Translations under genes and position numbers: made by a program
NCBI GenBank assembly: GCA_004352715.1
Contig: SCFE01000025.1
Span: forward strand, 77,997 to 141,996
Length of the DNA: 64,000 nt
Direction of reading: 5' to 3'
Origin: Hofstenia miamia
Taxonomy: Eukaryota > Xenacoelomorpha > Acoela
Part shown: piece by piece, positions 1 to 10,960 of the stretch
How the letters are laid out: each line of letters begins with the position of its first letter
Numbering within the stretch: position 1 is the first letter of the stretch
The notes under the pieces: generated by a model
What the model saw: the letters and a program-made list of their open reading frames with translations, nothing else
The model's database searches: none
What the model was told of the DNA's origin: nothing

Positions 1-860
1 ATAACAAACATGTTTGATACCTACATTAATGTCAGAACGGGCACAAAATTTTCTGTAAAAATTAGCACTGGCACGACATGAGCACAGCACGGTATGATAT
101 AAAGCAAGGTACGGTTCCATCTCTGCTAAAATATGCAACACGTATCCGCCTCAAGCCATGCTTATTGAAGTTCCCGCATCAAGCATTTGCTTTAACTGAC
201 AAAACATTTAGTTTGATCTTTAATAAATGAACATATATTAAACAGTAGGTTGCAATTGAGTGATAGACTGATATAACTGGGCCAATGTCATCTTCTTCTG
301 AATCACTTGCTCCATTCAGTTATTTTGAGTTAACTGGGTCATAGTCATACAGTCTTAAAAATTTACCACTGACATATTCCCATCTTGAGCCAGTATTAAG
401 CCACCATTTGTTTCTACTTTCTACTGTTTATTGGCAGTAAGTTAATTCGACAAAAAACTACAATATAATTACAGTATATTGATTTTCAACGAAATATTTG
501 TTATTGCTAAAGTTCAAAGTTCAGAGAAGAATTTGAGTTTGAATTTTTTAAAGTACTAATATTAATAACCAAGAATATAGAAATGATAGGCTTCCATCCT
601 TAATATGTTTCTGAAAAAAAACATATACAAATATAAGTCATTGAACTCTCACACTTAGAGTATTTTCGTAATGAGTCATGGTAGCTTTGATTTCAAACAG
701 AAATGGAGGTAAAATGAAGTCAATTTAATTTCAAAATAATTTTCCATCTACACTACTAAATTCATCCACTAGAGGGCTAATAAATCTTAAATTAAATTTC
801 GTCTAATGAATATTAGAGAGACAAGTCCTTTGGGTAGTATGTTCAGTGCCCGAAATGGTA
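1..860. other. AT-rich DNA without recognisable gene
   Basis: I see no coding region, RNA gene or clear repeat here. The stretch lies downstream (on the minus strand) of the gypsy integrase remnant, so part of it may be the 3' untranslated region or an eroded LTR of that element, but no LTR termini of the kinds seen elsewhere in the window (TGTAG...CTACA or TGTGGCAT...ATGCCACA) are visible. Confidence 0.4.
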
Positions 861-2255
861 CTACAGATAGAAAATTGCGGTTGCATGACCACTTGAACTC
901 GCTCTGCTCTCCAAGCTGTACCACATAGAGGAGGAGGGATTCAACGCATCAACATGAAAATTAGTTGATAATGATGGAGTCATTACTCCCATTATAGGAT
1001 CGTAGTTTCCACGGGCCCCTAACCTGTCCACCAGATGCGAATGTGGACTCCTATTATGGTTTGTGTGCTGCACTTTACATCTGTGGTTGGATGGCTGCTC
1101 CAGTGGTTCACTATTGCTGCTCGAAGTTGTGTAGAATGTTCTCTTCATTTTCTGGCAAGCAAACAAATAGTTTAATTCGAGATCCCAATTTTCAGGATTG
1201 TTCGTGTTAGCAGTGCACACCCTGTGGGAAGGCACAGTATGTAGTTGTTTTATGACAACTTTAAGATATGTCGCAGAACTGTCAAATTGTGTCTCAGGAA
1301 CATTATCTAGCTCAGAAATGCCAAGGTATGTGTCATTGTTGTTATTTATTATTTTAAATTCTTTATGTTTAGTAACAGTTGTGTTTTTGATATTTTTAAT
1401 TCTACGTTTTAAGGATTGGAAATTGCGTGTTTTTCCATTGTCTAAAATGTAATTATTACGTTTTAATACTTTAGTAATTGTGTGAGGACCAGACCAGTGA
1501 GTAGCTAACTTCCGTGTCTGTTTATCATCGGATGTTTGCATTGGTGTTGGTGTAAAGGAGTATATACTTTATCGATTACCTTGTGTGGTTCTCTGTAAAG
1601 CTGTGTGTTGTAGTTGTTGTTTGGCAAACTGCTCCATTCTTATTAAAGATGCAAATTGTTTCATGAATGTTATGTAAATTTTTTAGTAAATTTATAATGT
1701 ACTCATTTGTTGCAATAATATTATATTTTTTGTATAACATGTTTAGCGGCATATAGTTGTTTCGTGTCCAAAAATGGCTTTAAAAGATGTAATACCTGCT
1801 GTTGCAGGCATGGAGGTGTGTCAAAAATACTCGATGTAAGGAATAACAGATCTCCAATTTTTTCCACTCATGTGGGCTGTCACTGCGCGAATGAGTTCTA
1901 TTATTGTTTTTTTTACTTTGTTGATATATGATACAGCATGCTCATGCAGTATTTCTAATAATTCCTTGGTTAACGAACTTTTGAATTGTGTACCATACAA
2001 TAATAGACATCAGTCCAAAGTGTAGTATTCAACTTTGTAATAATGTTGATGCTATTGTTTTTGCTGTTTGAGCAATAATGGGGATCATGCGCGTGCATAT
2101 TTAGTAAAATTAACAAGGAGATATTGGTAGCCATCCTCATTATTTGGAAGTTGTTCTATGTCGATATGGACAATTTCGTTTGGTGAATATGATGTAATTT
2201 TTTGCAGTTCACAACGTTGCATTGGGAAGTTAGCAGTATTGGCAGGCTTGTGTGA
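861..2255 (-). pseudogene. Ty3/gypsy integrase and pol C-terminus, decayed
   Basis: Minus-strand remnant of an LTR-retrotransposon pol gene. From about 2250 down to 2085 it reads the end of the integrase zinc-finger region and the start of the catalytic core (PNEIVHIDIEQLP, then a GYQYLLV block and FTKYA), very like the integrase core of the 57.1-kb element on the plus strand. The middle (about 2080-1560) is full of stops and shifts but keeps a TTG-type block near 1790-1750 that matches the end of the core. The last 226 codons (1541-861) are open and contain the chromodomain-like/GPY-type tail (RKLATHWSGPHTITKVL) plus a hydrophilic end. A shared INNNNDTYL block links it to the fragment at 47.9 kb, so it belongs to the same lineage as element E. 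The 5' side is cut abruptly at the GC-rich repeat at 2256-2340. Non-functional. Confidence 0.75.
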
Positions 2256-2340
2256 TGGGGCGGGGATCCCCACCCCACCCCGCCCCGCATGCGGGTCCTA
2301 ATTTCAATCCCCGTGGGGAATCGCGGGGATTTGCGGGGAA
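2256..2340. repeat. GC-rich G/C-run repeat with G-quadruplex potential
   Basis: An island of G4 and C4 runs in AT-rich surroundings. On the plus strand there are four consecutive CCCC runs separated by single bases (2268-2271, 2273-2276, 2278-2281, 2283-2286), giving a textbook G4N1 quadruplex sequence on the minus strand. Flanking GGGG runs (2257-2260, 2262-2265) can also pair with the C runs through GGGGATCCCC. The second half carries GCGGGGA-type words (2324-2338). Confidence 0.8.
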
Positions 2341-2400
2341 ATTATATTATTGATTTTTACATATTGCTGTGAATATTTTTTTGATTTGTAAAATTTAGTG

Positions 2401-2712
2401 TTATAATTCAGAAATAAAAACAAATTCACTATTGTAATTTGTAAATGTTGTGTATATAGTCTCCATGTGTCGTGTCCTTTGATATAAATTACTTGTTTCA
2501 CACAAGTTAGTATTAAACTGTGCAATGTTAGCTTTATTAATTACCAGAGTTTGAAATTCTGAGAATACTTTACAACTATTATTTATTTGTTTAATGTGAA
2601 ACAAGAAACTCCTGTTGAAGCATTTTGTGTAATAAAAACAATCAGGAGTTAAAACAATGAGAATTAGTCCGTCTAGGTTATATCGAAAATACAACGGTTC
2701 TCCATTTCTATA
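2401..2712 (-). other. Unidentified open frame running into a gap
   Basis: About 104 codons stay open on the minus strand from the gap edge at 2712 to a stop at 2401. The peptide is rich in N, Y, F and T, has no motif I recognise, and its start lies in the assembly gap. It may be a chance open frame in AT-rich DNA or an exon or transposon fragment; nothing decides this. Confidence 0.2.
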
Positions 2713-3205
2713 NNNNNNNNNNNNNNNNNNNNNNNNNNNNNNNNNNNNNNNNNNNNNNNNNNNNNNNNNNNNNNNNNNNNNNNNNNNNNNNNNNNNNNNN
2801 NNNNNNNNNNNNNNNNNNNNNNNNNNNNNNNNNNNNNNNNNNNNNNNNNNNNNNNNNNNNNNNNNNNNNNNNNNNNNNNNNNNNNNNNNNNNNNNNNNNN
2901 NNNNNNNNNNNNNNNNNNNNNNNNNNNNNNNNNNNNNNNNNNNNNNNNNNNNNNNNNNNNNNNNNNNNNNNNNNNNNNNNNNNNNNNNNNNNNNNNNNNN
3001 NNNNNNNNNNNNNNNNNNNNNNNNNNNNNNNNNNNNNNNNNNNNNNNNNNNNNNNNNNNNNNNNNNNNNNNNNNNNNNNNNNNNNNNNNNNNNNNNNNNN
3101 NNNNNNNNNNNNNNNNNNNNNNNNNNNNNNNNNNNNNNNNNNNNNNNNNNNNNNNNNNNNNNNNNNNNNNNNNNNNNNNNNNNNNNNNNNNNNNNNNNNN
3201 NNNNN
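2713..3205. other. Assembly gap (493 N)
   Basis: Run of N. Reading frames through it have no meaning. Confidence 0.99.
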
Positions 3206-3506
3206 TTCACCGAAGGCACAAAGAAATCTAATAAGTGATATAGAACTAAAGATAAATAATGAGTCAATAAAGCAAAGTGAATCAGTCAGCTATTTAGGAG
3301 TGGAGATAGATAATGAATTAACATTTGAAAAATTTCTACTGAATAAGATTCAAAAAATGACTGCAGGCATTAGATATCTTTATCACTTACGCAATGTAAT
3401 ATCAAGCAATTATCATAAACAACTGATACATGCTTTCTGTTTGTCTCATTTTCAATACTGTTCTTTTCTTTTAACTAACCTAAATTCGAAACATCGTCCC
3501 AATTAG
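3206..3506 (+). pseudogene. Non-LTR retrotransposon RT C-terminus fragment
   Basis: After the gap the plus strand encodes the segment that follows the RT catalytic core in CR1/Jockey-like elements: a YLGVEIDNELTF block (the usual 'KYLGV.ID..LTW..H' motif), then an alpha-helical stretch (KIQKMTAGIRYLYHLRN) and an IHAFCLSHFQYCS block that corresponds to 'Y...I.P.L.Y...'. The frame stops at 3504-3506 just before a cluster of GTCTT/AAGAC motifs. The rest of the element would lie in the gap. Orientation is opposite to the SGNH ORF1 fragment at 5.2-6.0 kb, so the two are not one element. Confidence 0.75.
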
Positions 3507-3510
3507 AAAT

Positions 3511-3705
3511 ATGTCGTCTTGAAGACGTCTTATGGAGGTCTCCGTAAGACCAAATAGGGTCTTCAGAACGTCTTGAAGACGTCCCATATGATCTTGTGGG
3601 AGTCTTACACAAATCCCAATGTCACACCTCTAGGACGTCAGTTCAAGACCGCCATAAGACTTCATTTGAGACTCACAAAGGACCAATTTAAGACCATAGG
3701 AAAAA
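3511..3705. repeat. Cluster of GTCTT/AAGAC short inverted motifs
   Basis: In 195 bp the words GTCTT and AAGAC occur repeatedly in both orientations, and CGTCTTGAAGACGTC occurs twice exactly (3515-3529 and 3569-3583). The density and the mixed orientation resemble subterminal repeats of a DNA transposon or a small satellite; no terminal inverted repeat could be delimited. Confidence 0.6.
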
Positions 3706-4197
3706 TGAAAATATTGATACTAATTGCACCTAATATGAAAATCAATACATAAATTTAAAAAATGACTACTAAATTCACAATTTAACAAAACTTTATTTAA
3801 AAAAACATTATCTTATATCAAAAACCTCATCAATATTTATTGTAAAAATTACTTTCACTGCACCAAACCGAAAAAATAATATACAAATCAGTGTAAGGCA
3901 CTAAAAATAAGTATAAGATTACAAACGGTAATCGTCTTCTATAAATTAATTCGTTGCTGAAGGCTTTAATTAATTGAAATGTGAAGGTCTACAAGTCGAT
4001 ATTTTGAAATAGAAACATGAGTTCCGCAAATTAAAATGTTATAGAGTATGCAATTTTACCTGGCTTATTTAAAAACGAGAATTAAATTCACATGAAATAC
4101 TTCCTAAGGTATCCAAACCACCGTCACAATATAATCAATGTATAAATTTGGACAATCAATAATCCTAAAATATAAATTTATTGTAATTAAAAATAAT
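3706..4197. other. AT-rich DNA, nothing recognised
   Basis: No open frame or repeat that I can support; ends at an assembly gap. Confidence 0.4.
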
Positions 4198-5197
4198 NNN
4201 NNNNNNNNNNNNNNNNNNNNNNNNNNNNNNNNNNNNNNNNNNNNNNNNNNNNNNNNNNNNNNNNNNNNNNNNNNNNNNNNNNNNNNNNNNNNNNNNNNNN
4301 NNNNNNNNNNNNNNNNNNNNNNNNNNNNNNNNNNNNNNNNNNNNNNNNNNNNNNNNNNNNNNNNNNNNNNNNNNNNNNNNNNNNNNNNNNNNNNNNNNNN
4401 NNNNNNNNNNNNNNNNNNNNNNNNNNNNNNNNNNNNNNNNNNNNNNNNNNNNNNNNNNNNNNNNNNNNNNNNNNNNNNNNNNNNNNNNNNNNNNNNNNNN
4501 NNNNNNNNNNNNNNNNNNNNNNNNNNNNNNNNNNNNNNNNNNNNNNNNNNNNNNNNNNNNNNNNNNNNNNNNNNNNNNNNNNNNNNNNNNNNNNNNNNNN
4601 NNNNNNNNNNNNNNNNNNNNNNNNNNNNNNNNNNNNNNNNNNNNNNNNNNNNNNNNNNNNNNNNNNNNNNNNNNNNNNNNNNNNNNNNNNNNNNNNNNNN
4701 NNNNNNNNNNNNNNNNNNNNNNNNNNNNNNNNNNNNNNNNNNNNNNNNNNNNNNNNNNNNNNNNNNNNNNNNNNNNNNNNNNNNNNNNNNNNNNNNNNNN
4801 NNNNNNNNNNNNNNNNNNNNNNNNNNNNNNNNNNNNNNNNNNNNNNNNNNNNNNNNNNNNNNNNNNNNNNNNNNNNNNNNNNNNNNNNNNNNNNNNNNNN
4901 NNNNNNNNNNNNNNNNNNNNNNNNNNNNNNNNNNNNNNNNNNNNNNNNNNNNNNNNNNNNNNNNNNNNNNNNNNNNNNNNNNNNNNNNNNNNNNNNNNNN
5001 NNNNNNNNNNNNNNNNNNNNNNNNNNNNNNNNNNNNNNNNNNNNNNNNNNNNNNNNNNNNNNNNNNNNNNNNNNNNNNNNNNNNNNNNNNNNNNNNNNNN
5101 NNNNNNNNNNNNNNNNNNNNNNNNNNNNNNNNNNNNNNNNNNNNNNNNNNNNNNNNNNNNNNNNNNNNNNNNNNNNNNNNNNNNNNNNNNNNNNNNN
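4198..5197. other. Assembly gap (1000 N)
   Basis: Exactly 1000 N, probably a default gap size, so the true distance is unknown. It interrupts the SGNH-hydrolase frame on the minus strand. Confidence 0.97.
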
Positions 5198-6016
5198 GAC
5201 AAGATGAAGGCTCGAAGAAGGATTTAATGATGGATACAAATTTTCCAATTCCATTCTGTGTGAAATGAATGCCGTCTTTTGAAAAGAGACGACTGTTAAC
5301 GACTTTTGGACCTAAACAAAACGGTGAAAATAATTTAAATACTGAAAATTTTAATTTTTCTGATAAGTTAGAAATAATTTTATTGACTTTTACTACTTCA
5401 TTGTTGCCTTGAAGCAGGCTGTTGCAAAAAGGTGGGATTTCACTAAGAAAAATCTTAGTAGGACTAAAAATATGGTTAATTATTTTAATAAGATCAGTAA
5501 ACTTAGCTTCGTAGTTGGTTGGGTTCTTGAGAATATCATTTCTTCCAATTTGTACGAAAACTGTTTTAATTTTTGTTTGCGGGTAGAGTTCCAATGTTTG
5601 TTGAAGCTCAGATATGCACGCACCGGGATACGAGTGCACGGAGATCTCTTTGTTTCTGATTATGTTTTTGGATCGTAATTTCCTAAACGTCGAGCTACCT
5701 AAAATTAAAAAATTAGTACCTGCTTTGAGGTTTTCTTGGGTTTTCTTGGAGAGCGAGTAATAGGTTTATTTCTTGATGCTGTTGAATGCAACAAAGCGTC
5801 AGTGACTTCTTGTTCGCGCGAGTTAGGTGTAAGGGACGTATGCGTGTTATCCTTAAGAAATAAATGCAATGAAAATAATTCATCTCGACTGAGGGCCAAA
5901 AATGGTGCTACAAGTTTGCAATTTTCGTCGTCTTTATTGATGTTTGAGTCAGTGACGTTTTTAAGTGCGGAGCGAAGAGCGCAATCGACTGTCTTTAGAG
6001 AAGACATCGCGGCCAA
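5198..6016 (-). pseudogene. Non-LTR retrotransposon ORF1 with SGNH/GDSL esterase domain
   Basis: On the minus strand an N-terminal low-complexity region (6016-5705, basic tail PRKPKKTSK) is followed, after a frame change near 5720, by an SGNH-hydrolase fold: block I with the nucleophile Ser (FLILGSSTF), block III (VQIGRND) and block V with Asp-x-x-His (SKDGIHF), so the serine, asparagine and Asp/His positions are all present. CR1-clade non-LTR elements of animals carry such an esterase in ORF1; the endonuclease/RT ORF2 would follow in the 1000-N gap. The frame break makes this copy probably dead. A free-standing host SGNH gene is less likely because of the short basic N-terminal part and the frame change. 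Confidence 0.7.
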
Positions 6017-6044
6017 TGATCTTATCTTATCTTATCTTTTATTT

Positions 6045-6409
6045 GTAACGAAAATTATCATCACTTTCACATAAATTGCACGAGATGAGAAACACACTAC
6101 ATTTAAGTTATTTAACTAAGCACCTAGGTTCACTACTTGCACCCAAGCGTTAGGGCTTCTTTATTCTTTATCTTAATTAGGGCTCTAGTCTTATACGACT
6201 CTTTCTTAAAGGTTATCCGTATCGGGTCGGCCGAGTGTGACCACGCTTCTCTAACACGATCTCCTGTTTACTTCTAACTTTCATTAGGTTAGGGTATAAT
6301 AGCAGGAGGAGTTAATTATTGTGTAGCATTGGTAAATTCATGCATCAACTCGAAACCCTCAATAAGCTAGGATAGTAGAATAGTTAGCTGATTTCATACC
6401 GATGCCACA
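6045..6409 (+). mobile_element. LTR fragment, family E (solo or truncated)
   Basis: Homologous to the LTR pieces at 45858-46140 and 49420-49643 plus 61007-61070: shared words are GCACCCAAG, AGGGCTCTAGTCTTATA, the cap-like GCAGGAGGAGTTAATTATT and CTGATTTCATACC. It ends in GATGCCACA at 6401-6409, the family's 3' terminus. No primer-binding site follows, so it is a solo LTR or the 3' LTR of a lost element. It keeps several CpG that are lost in the other copies. The left edge is approximate. Confidence 0.7.
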
Positions 6410-7100
6410 ATGGGCTGAAATGTTTTCTGTCTTTATATAATGCATCACCTTAGATGTGAGCTCTGACTACTTTTTCCCCTGGCTTTTAGTGAACATGTGC
6501 ATGATCCGCTGTTAGACAACCTTACAGAATTTTGAAGACATTTATTCTTCATCGTTTTTGACACAATTGTTGAAGTGCAAATGAATGAAAATTAGACATT
6601 CATTTATTAGGGGATAATAGCGAATAAACCAATCAAAATAATATATATTGAAGCTTGAGCAAATGAAAAAATGGTGATGAATCCTTCACTCATAAATAAT
6701 TTTTGAACTTGTATAATTTATTTTGTAACATTTTCCCATACACTGTATTTGCATATTTTTGTCATTTCAAAATTAAATATTTATAAACTTATAAATATTA
6801 ATATGATAGTCCCCTTGTTTTAAAATATCATTTCCTTAACAATGCACTAAAAATCTGATCATTGTTAATGCTTTACCTGAGCATTTCATCTTCCTATGAA
6901 CAAATAGTTTGCTGTACACAAAATGTCAATGGGGTAAATTACACAATGTTAGATTTATTTACAGAAAATAAACAATGCAATCATGTAATTATATGTAACA
7001 CATTGGGCTATATATTTTTTTAAAACCAAATTTACAAAAATACAAATTTTTCTCAACTTTTTTAGTTATCTTGACAGCACGATTTGCAAACGATAATTGA
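6410..7100. other. AT-rich spacer, nothing recognised
   Basis: No gene or defined repeat seen between the LTR end and the piggyBac remnant. Confidence 0.4.
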
Positions 7101-7439
7101 ATGATAATTACATATAGAATCATTGCAGTTGATACATTTGGTTTTCACTTTTCGAACTCTATTTCTTCCACAGGTTTTCAATTTTCCATATCCTTTTCAG
7201 TCTTATTGTTAATCAAAACACCTAGCTTATTTGCAGCCATCCTAACTGCTGGATTTAATGTTGATGAAGACTGTCTATGTATCCGCTCATTTCCGCATCA
7301 AGCAATCATTGCTTCGTTAGTTCAAGCAAATAAAGTCGGCATCTGTATAATTGGGTCCGAGAATGAAAGAGCAAATGCATTATATGCTACAAAATCTACT
7401 ATATTACAAAAAACAAGCCATCTACGAGATTGGAATTTT

Positions 7440-8223
7440 ACAAAGTAGAAACTAATTTATCAATTGCAACAACGCCAGCTTTTGTAGCATTTTTAATAAT
7501 GAACAATATCAGGTCTCTTTTTGTTGTATTATCAACATTTTCATCTTTGCGTTTAGTGCTGAGCAGAACAACAAACTTATTTCACCTTGAAGAAGAATCT
7601 ATATTCAGAGATTGATTTAACAATAAATAGAAATACTGATAACAATTCTGAAAGCGTCAAGATACAAAACTAAACAAAAAGACAAAATAACGAATATTTA
7701 CAAATAAAAATAGTGGTTAACTTGGGCTATAGCGATTGCTAGTTTGTTAAGAGTAGCCAGGATTATAAAATTTATAACCCCGCCATTTGTTTTCTTTCTT
7801 ATACCTGAAAAAATATTTTTTTAATATTTTGCCTTATATGAAACCATACATATCCGATCTCAATCATTAAACGCAAAAACAGATAAAAAAAGACTTCCAT
7901 TTTTATTACTCATCAATTCCACAGCAACCTCACGCTTATAAATAATTGTAGACTTAGTAATTCGAAGAATCTCAAATGTGCCAAAATTTTAATTCAGATT
8001 TAGAATATATGCAATCCGCATATATTGCATAAAGAGTAGCGACCTCTAAATCCGTATAATTGCCCATCAATTGTAACAGAGATATCGGGAATAAAAAGGT
8101 GGTAACAAATAATCGAACAGCTGGCAACTTGTCTAAGTTGCCGTGCTTGATGAGTTTTCTGGTTGGCAAATAGTTCGAAAACGGTTATAGCTCATAGTGG
8201 AATCAAACATTGCTTATTTGGCT
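7440..8223. repeat. Direct duplication at single-N join, left copy
   Basis: This 784-bp segment is repeated almost letter for letter at 8225-9053. The copies differ only by one A and a 44-bp internal tandem duplication in the right copy. A single N sits exactly between them, which points to two overlapping contigs or alleles that were not merged. Confidence 0.9.
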
Positions 8224-8224
8224 N

Positions 8225-9053
8225 ACAAAGTAGAAACTAATTTATCAATTGCAACAACGCCAGCTTTTGTAGCATTTTTAATAATGAACAATATCAGGTC
8301 TCTTTTTGTTGTATTATCAACATTTTCATCTTTGCGTTTAGTGCTGAGCAGAACAACAAACTTATTTCACCTTGAAGAAGAATCTATATTCAGAGATTGA
8401 TTTAACAATAAATAGAAATACTGATAACAATTCTGAAAGCGTCAAGATACAAAACTAAACAAAAAAGACAAAATAACGAATATTTACAAATAAAAATAGT
8501 GGTTAACTTGGGCTATAGCGATTGCTAGTTTGTTAAGAGTAGCCAGGATTATAAAATTTATAACCCCGCCATTTGTTTTCTTTCTTATACCTGAAAAAAT
8601 ATTTTTTTAATATTTTGCCTTATATGAAACCATACATATCCGATCTCAATCATTAAACGCAAAAACAGATAAAAAAAGACTTCCATTTTTATTACTCATC
8701 AATTCCACAGGGATAAAAAAAGACTTCCATTTTTATTACTCATCAATTCCACAGCAACCTCACGCTTATAAATAATTGTAGACTTAGTAATTCGAAGAAT
8801 CTCAAATGTGCCAAAATTTTAATTCAGATTTAGAATATATGCAATCCGCATATATTGCATAAAGAGTAGCGACCTCTAAATCCGTATAATTGCCCATCAA
8901 TTGTAACAGAGATATCGGGAATAAAAAGGTGGTAACAAATAATCGAACAGCTGGCAACTTGTCTAAGTTGCCGTGCTTGATGAGTTTTCTGGTTGGCAAA
9001 TAGTTCGAAAACGGTTATAGCTCATAGTGGAATCAAACATTGCTTATTTGGCT
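8225..9053. repeat. Direct duplication at single-N join, right copy
   Basis: Second copy of 7440-8223. It carries an extra 44-bp tandem duplication (8668-8710 repeated at 8712-8753), which may be a genuine allelic difference. Confidence 0.9.
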
Positions 9054-9370
9054 GACAAAAATCATCTGTACTTTCACCATTCGCTTTATAAACAACCCGA
9101 GCTACCATCAATCTTTTAAATTCCTGAATTTCAAACACATTTATTGGCTCATATCAAGGGCTTCTAATTTAGATTTTTGATAATCAATTTATACCGTAAA
9201 TCTTATCGTAGTTCTTAAAGTTTGGTTCTGTGGAAACGCGTTTTAGAGATATCAAATTGATAAAAACACGCTTGTCAGTGTTGTCATCAAAACGCACTTT
9301 CCACATGCGAAAATCTGATAAACTGGCATTTTATGATTAAGGCTACATTAAAGCTACATGGATATCCAAA

Positions 9371-10340
9371 ATAGTAGTTAGAATTTACATTTTGGTTTTA
9401 ACTCGCATTTTGCTTCGGATCCCGTGTATGCGAATCCAAATATGATTCCACAAACATAAGTGATATAATTATTAGTCTCTAGTTTTTATAAAATTTATTG
9501 CAGAAGTACAACATAAATCCAATGGTTCAACGAGAAAAAAACGTGATTTCCAAAAGTTATTTATTTAAAAAATCTTAAGATACATATATTATTATATAAT
9601 TCCTGACTGTAATATGAATAAGAAGCAATATGTTTTCTTTACTATTTTAGAAGGAACTTAAAATTGCTAAACGTCGCTTACCTCTACCATTAATTTATTG
9701 AATATTTAAATAAGAATTCAAAACGTTTCCTATGGCAGTAAAATTATACAAAACTAACAGGAGTTATAGCAAAACTAAGCATTGAGAAGAATTGCTAAAG
9801 CCAGAATCTTAGTAAGGTGTTAAATGCATTTAGTTAATGGACATACTTAAGTTTAACTAAAATCAATGGTAATAGTTACAATCAATTGGAATTTTGCCAC
9901 TAAGTTATTCATTAAAGAAAAAGAGCACCTTATCAAAGCCAAAATCACAGTCACAGCAATCTTAACTAAGTGCTACTTATCACTACGTATAAAAACCCAC
10001 CTAGTAAATCCGGTTTAAGCAAACTCAACTCAATGAATAATAATCAATATGTATTACTTAATCTAGTTCTCAAAAAGGAATTCCTAATTTTTGTATATGC
10101 AAAAATGAAAAAATGAGACATTTCGTTATCAAATTCAGTTGTAAACAATGAAAAATTTTCAATTTACAAAATTGAATTATGCATTTTTGCTCATGAATAG
10201 TACTCAGAAGGAATGTTCAATAATAAAAAATAAAAATAACAAAGATTAAATTTAACAAATTAAATGAAATATCAATGGCAATATCTTATGTACAACAACA
10301 TATAAATACTAACATTCTCTGTACAGTCTTCTACAGAAGA
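9371..10340. other. AT-rich intergenic DNA
   Basis: No gene seen. It lies downstream of ARL8 on the minus strand, so its right edge may be the ARL8 3' flank. Confidence 0.4.
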
Positions 10341-10347
10341 CCAAATT

Positions 10348-10353
10348 TTTATT
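10348..10353 (-). terminator. ARL8 poly(A) signal AATAAA
   Basis: AATAAA on the minus strand, about 36 bases after the ARL8 stop codon. It implies a very short 3' UTR. Confidence 0.6.
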
Positions 10354-10388
10354 ACAAAAATAGAAATTTATCCTACTCGCACACATGA

Positions 10389-10943
10389 TTATGAAGACTT
10401 GGAATGATCGATAAGCCATTGCAGGGTAATGTCTATATTGATCTTATCTTTGCACGAAATCGCGTATGAGCTAATCTCGCGATCTTGAATAGAGCCAAGA
10501 TCCAATCTCTCAATAAGCTCATTTGCATCAAGGGAGTTGGGCAAATCGCGTTTGTTGCCAAGAACCAACGTTGGAATACCACGGAGTTGTGGCTTTTCAA
10601 GCAGACTATGCAGCTCGGTTTTTGATGCTTCGATTTTTTCACTATCCGCAGTATCGATCATATAAACAATGCAGTTGACCCCGCGACAATACCTTTCCCA
10701 CATGCTTCTAAAGCGAGGTTGGCCGCCAATATCCCACACCTTGATTGTAACGTTACCCTTGGTAACCTTGCGCATGTTGAAACCAACTGTGGGTATCATG
10801 TCCTCGTTGAATTGCCCACTTGATATTACATTAACAAAGGTTGTCTTTCCAGAATTCTGAAGCCCTACTAAAGTGAGCTCCATTTCTTGCTTCCAAAACA
10901 AACCTTTTAACCAATCCAATATCGAGCGAAAAAATCGTAGCAT
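10389..10943 (-). CDS. ARL8: ARL8 small GTPase, intact and intronless
   Basis: A 184-residue Arf-like GTPase of the ARL8 family (usual length 186), which recruits effectors that link lysosomes to kinesin and to fusion machinery. Seen in order: hydrophobic/aromatic N-terminal helix ([19 protein letters not shown], the ARL8 membrane helix, which in the family is N-acetylated rather than myristoylated); G1 GLQNSGKTT; switch I Thr in [10 protein letters not shown]3 WDIGGQ followed by the ARL8-typical [13 protein letters not shown]4 NKRD; G5 SCKDK; and the family's conserved end [12 protein letters not shown]. All nucleotide-binding residues are present. An upstream in-frame ATG at 11024 would add 27 hydrophobic residues not found in the family; I chose the ATG at 10943 because it matches the family start and sits 5 bases after a good splice acceptor. 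The coding region has no intron, which is unusual for animal ARL8; it may be an intron-poor gene or an intact retrocopy. Confidence 0.95.
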   Translation of the reverse strand: MLRFFRSILDWLKGLFWKQEMELTLVGLQNSGKTTFVNVISSGQFNEDMIPTVGFNMRKVTKGNVTIKVWDIGGQPRFRSMWERYCRGVNCIVYMIDTADSEKIEASKTELHSLLEKPQLRGIPTLVLGNKRDLPNSLDANELIERLDLGSIQDREISSYAISCKDKINIDITLQWLIDHSKSS

Positions 10944-10948
10944 GGTTA

Positions 10949-10960
10949 CTAAAAGCACAA
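10949..10960 (-). promoter_or_regulatory. Splice acceptor just before the ARL8 start
   Basis: The minus strand reads TTGTGCTTTTAG, then TAACC and the ATG. A pyrimidine-rich AG this close to the start fits a spliced-leader acceptor or the end of a 5'-UTR intron. It also argues against the longer in-frame start, which would place this acceptor inside the coding region. Confidence 0.5.

Larger units (their letters stand above)
7101..9370 (-). pseudogene. piggyBac-like transposase pseudogene
   Basis: Read on the minus strand from right to left, scattered frames match a DDE_Tnp_1_7 (piggyBac) transposase: an FRMWKVRFDDN block near 9340-9290; LDKLPAVR; SVTIDGQLYGFRGRY (about 8916-8872, again at 8087-8043), the family's 'TIDEQL..FRGR' block with the first catalytic Asp; VVLLSTKRKDENVD; NATKAGVVAIDKLV, matching 'N.TKGGVD..DQ' but with the first Asp replaced by Val; and SRRWLVFCNIVDFVAYNAFAL, matching the 'RRWPL..F.N..D...NA' block (about 7430-7370). 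At least four stops and several shifts break the frame, so it is inactive. The 0.8-kb middle part is present twice because of the contig join at 8224. No TTAA-flanked ends were found. Confidence 0.75.

Noticed and set aside
4138-5639. Very long open frames across the 1000-N gap (and similar ones at 2.4-3.2, 28.0-29.1, 29.4-30.7 and 43.3-44.4 kb)
   Set aside because: They are open only because N codons contain no stops; only the sequenced ends were interpreted.
7101-7437. All stops being TGA, as if from a mitochondrial or Mycoplasma-type code
   Set aside because: Explained by TGG to TGA decay in a nuclear transposase pseudogene; ARL8 and MRM2 use the standard code.
7101-7448. Possible plus-strand gene of 115 codons resembling a sugar-phosphate isomerase
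   Set aside because: The minus strand of the same DNA matches piggyBac transposase blocks in order, which explains the sequence better.
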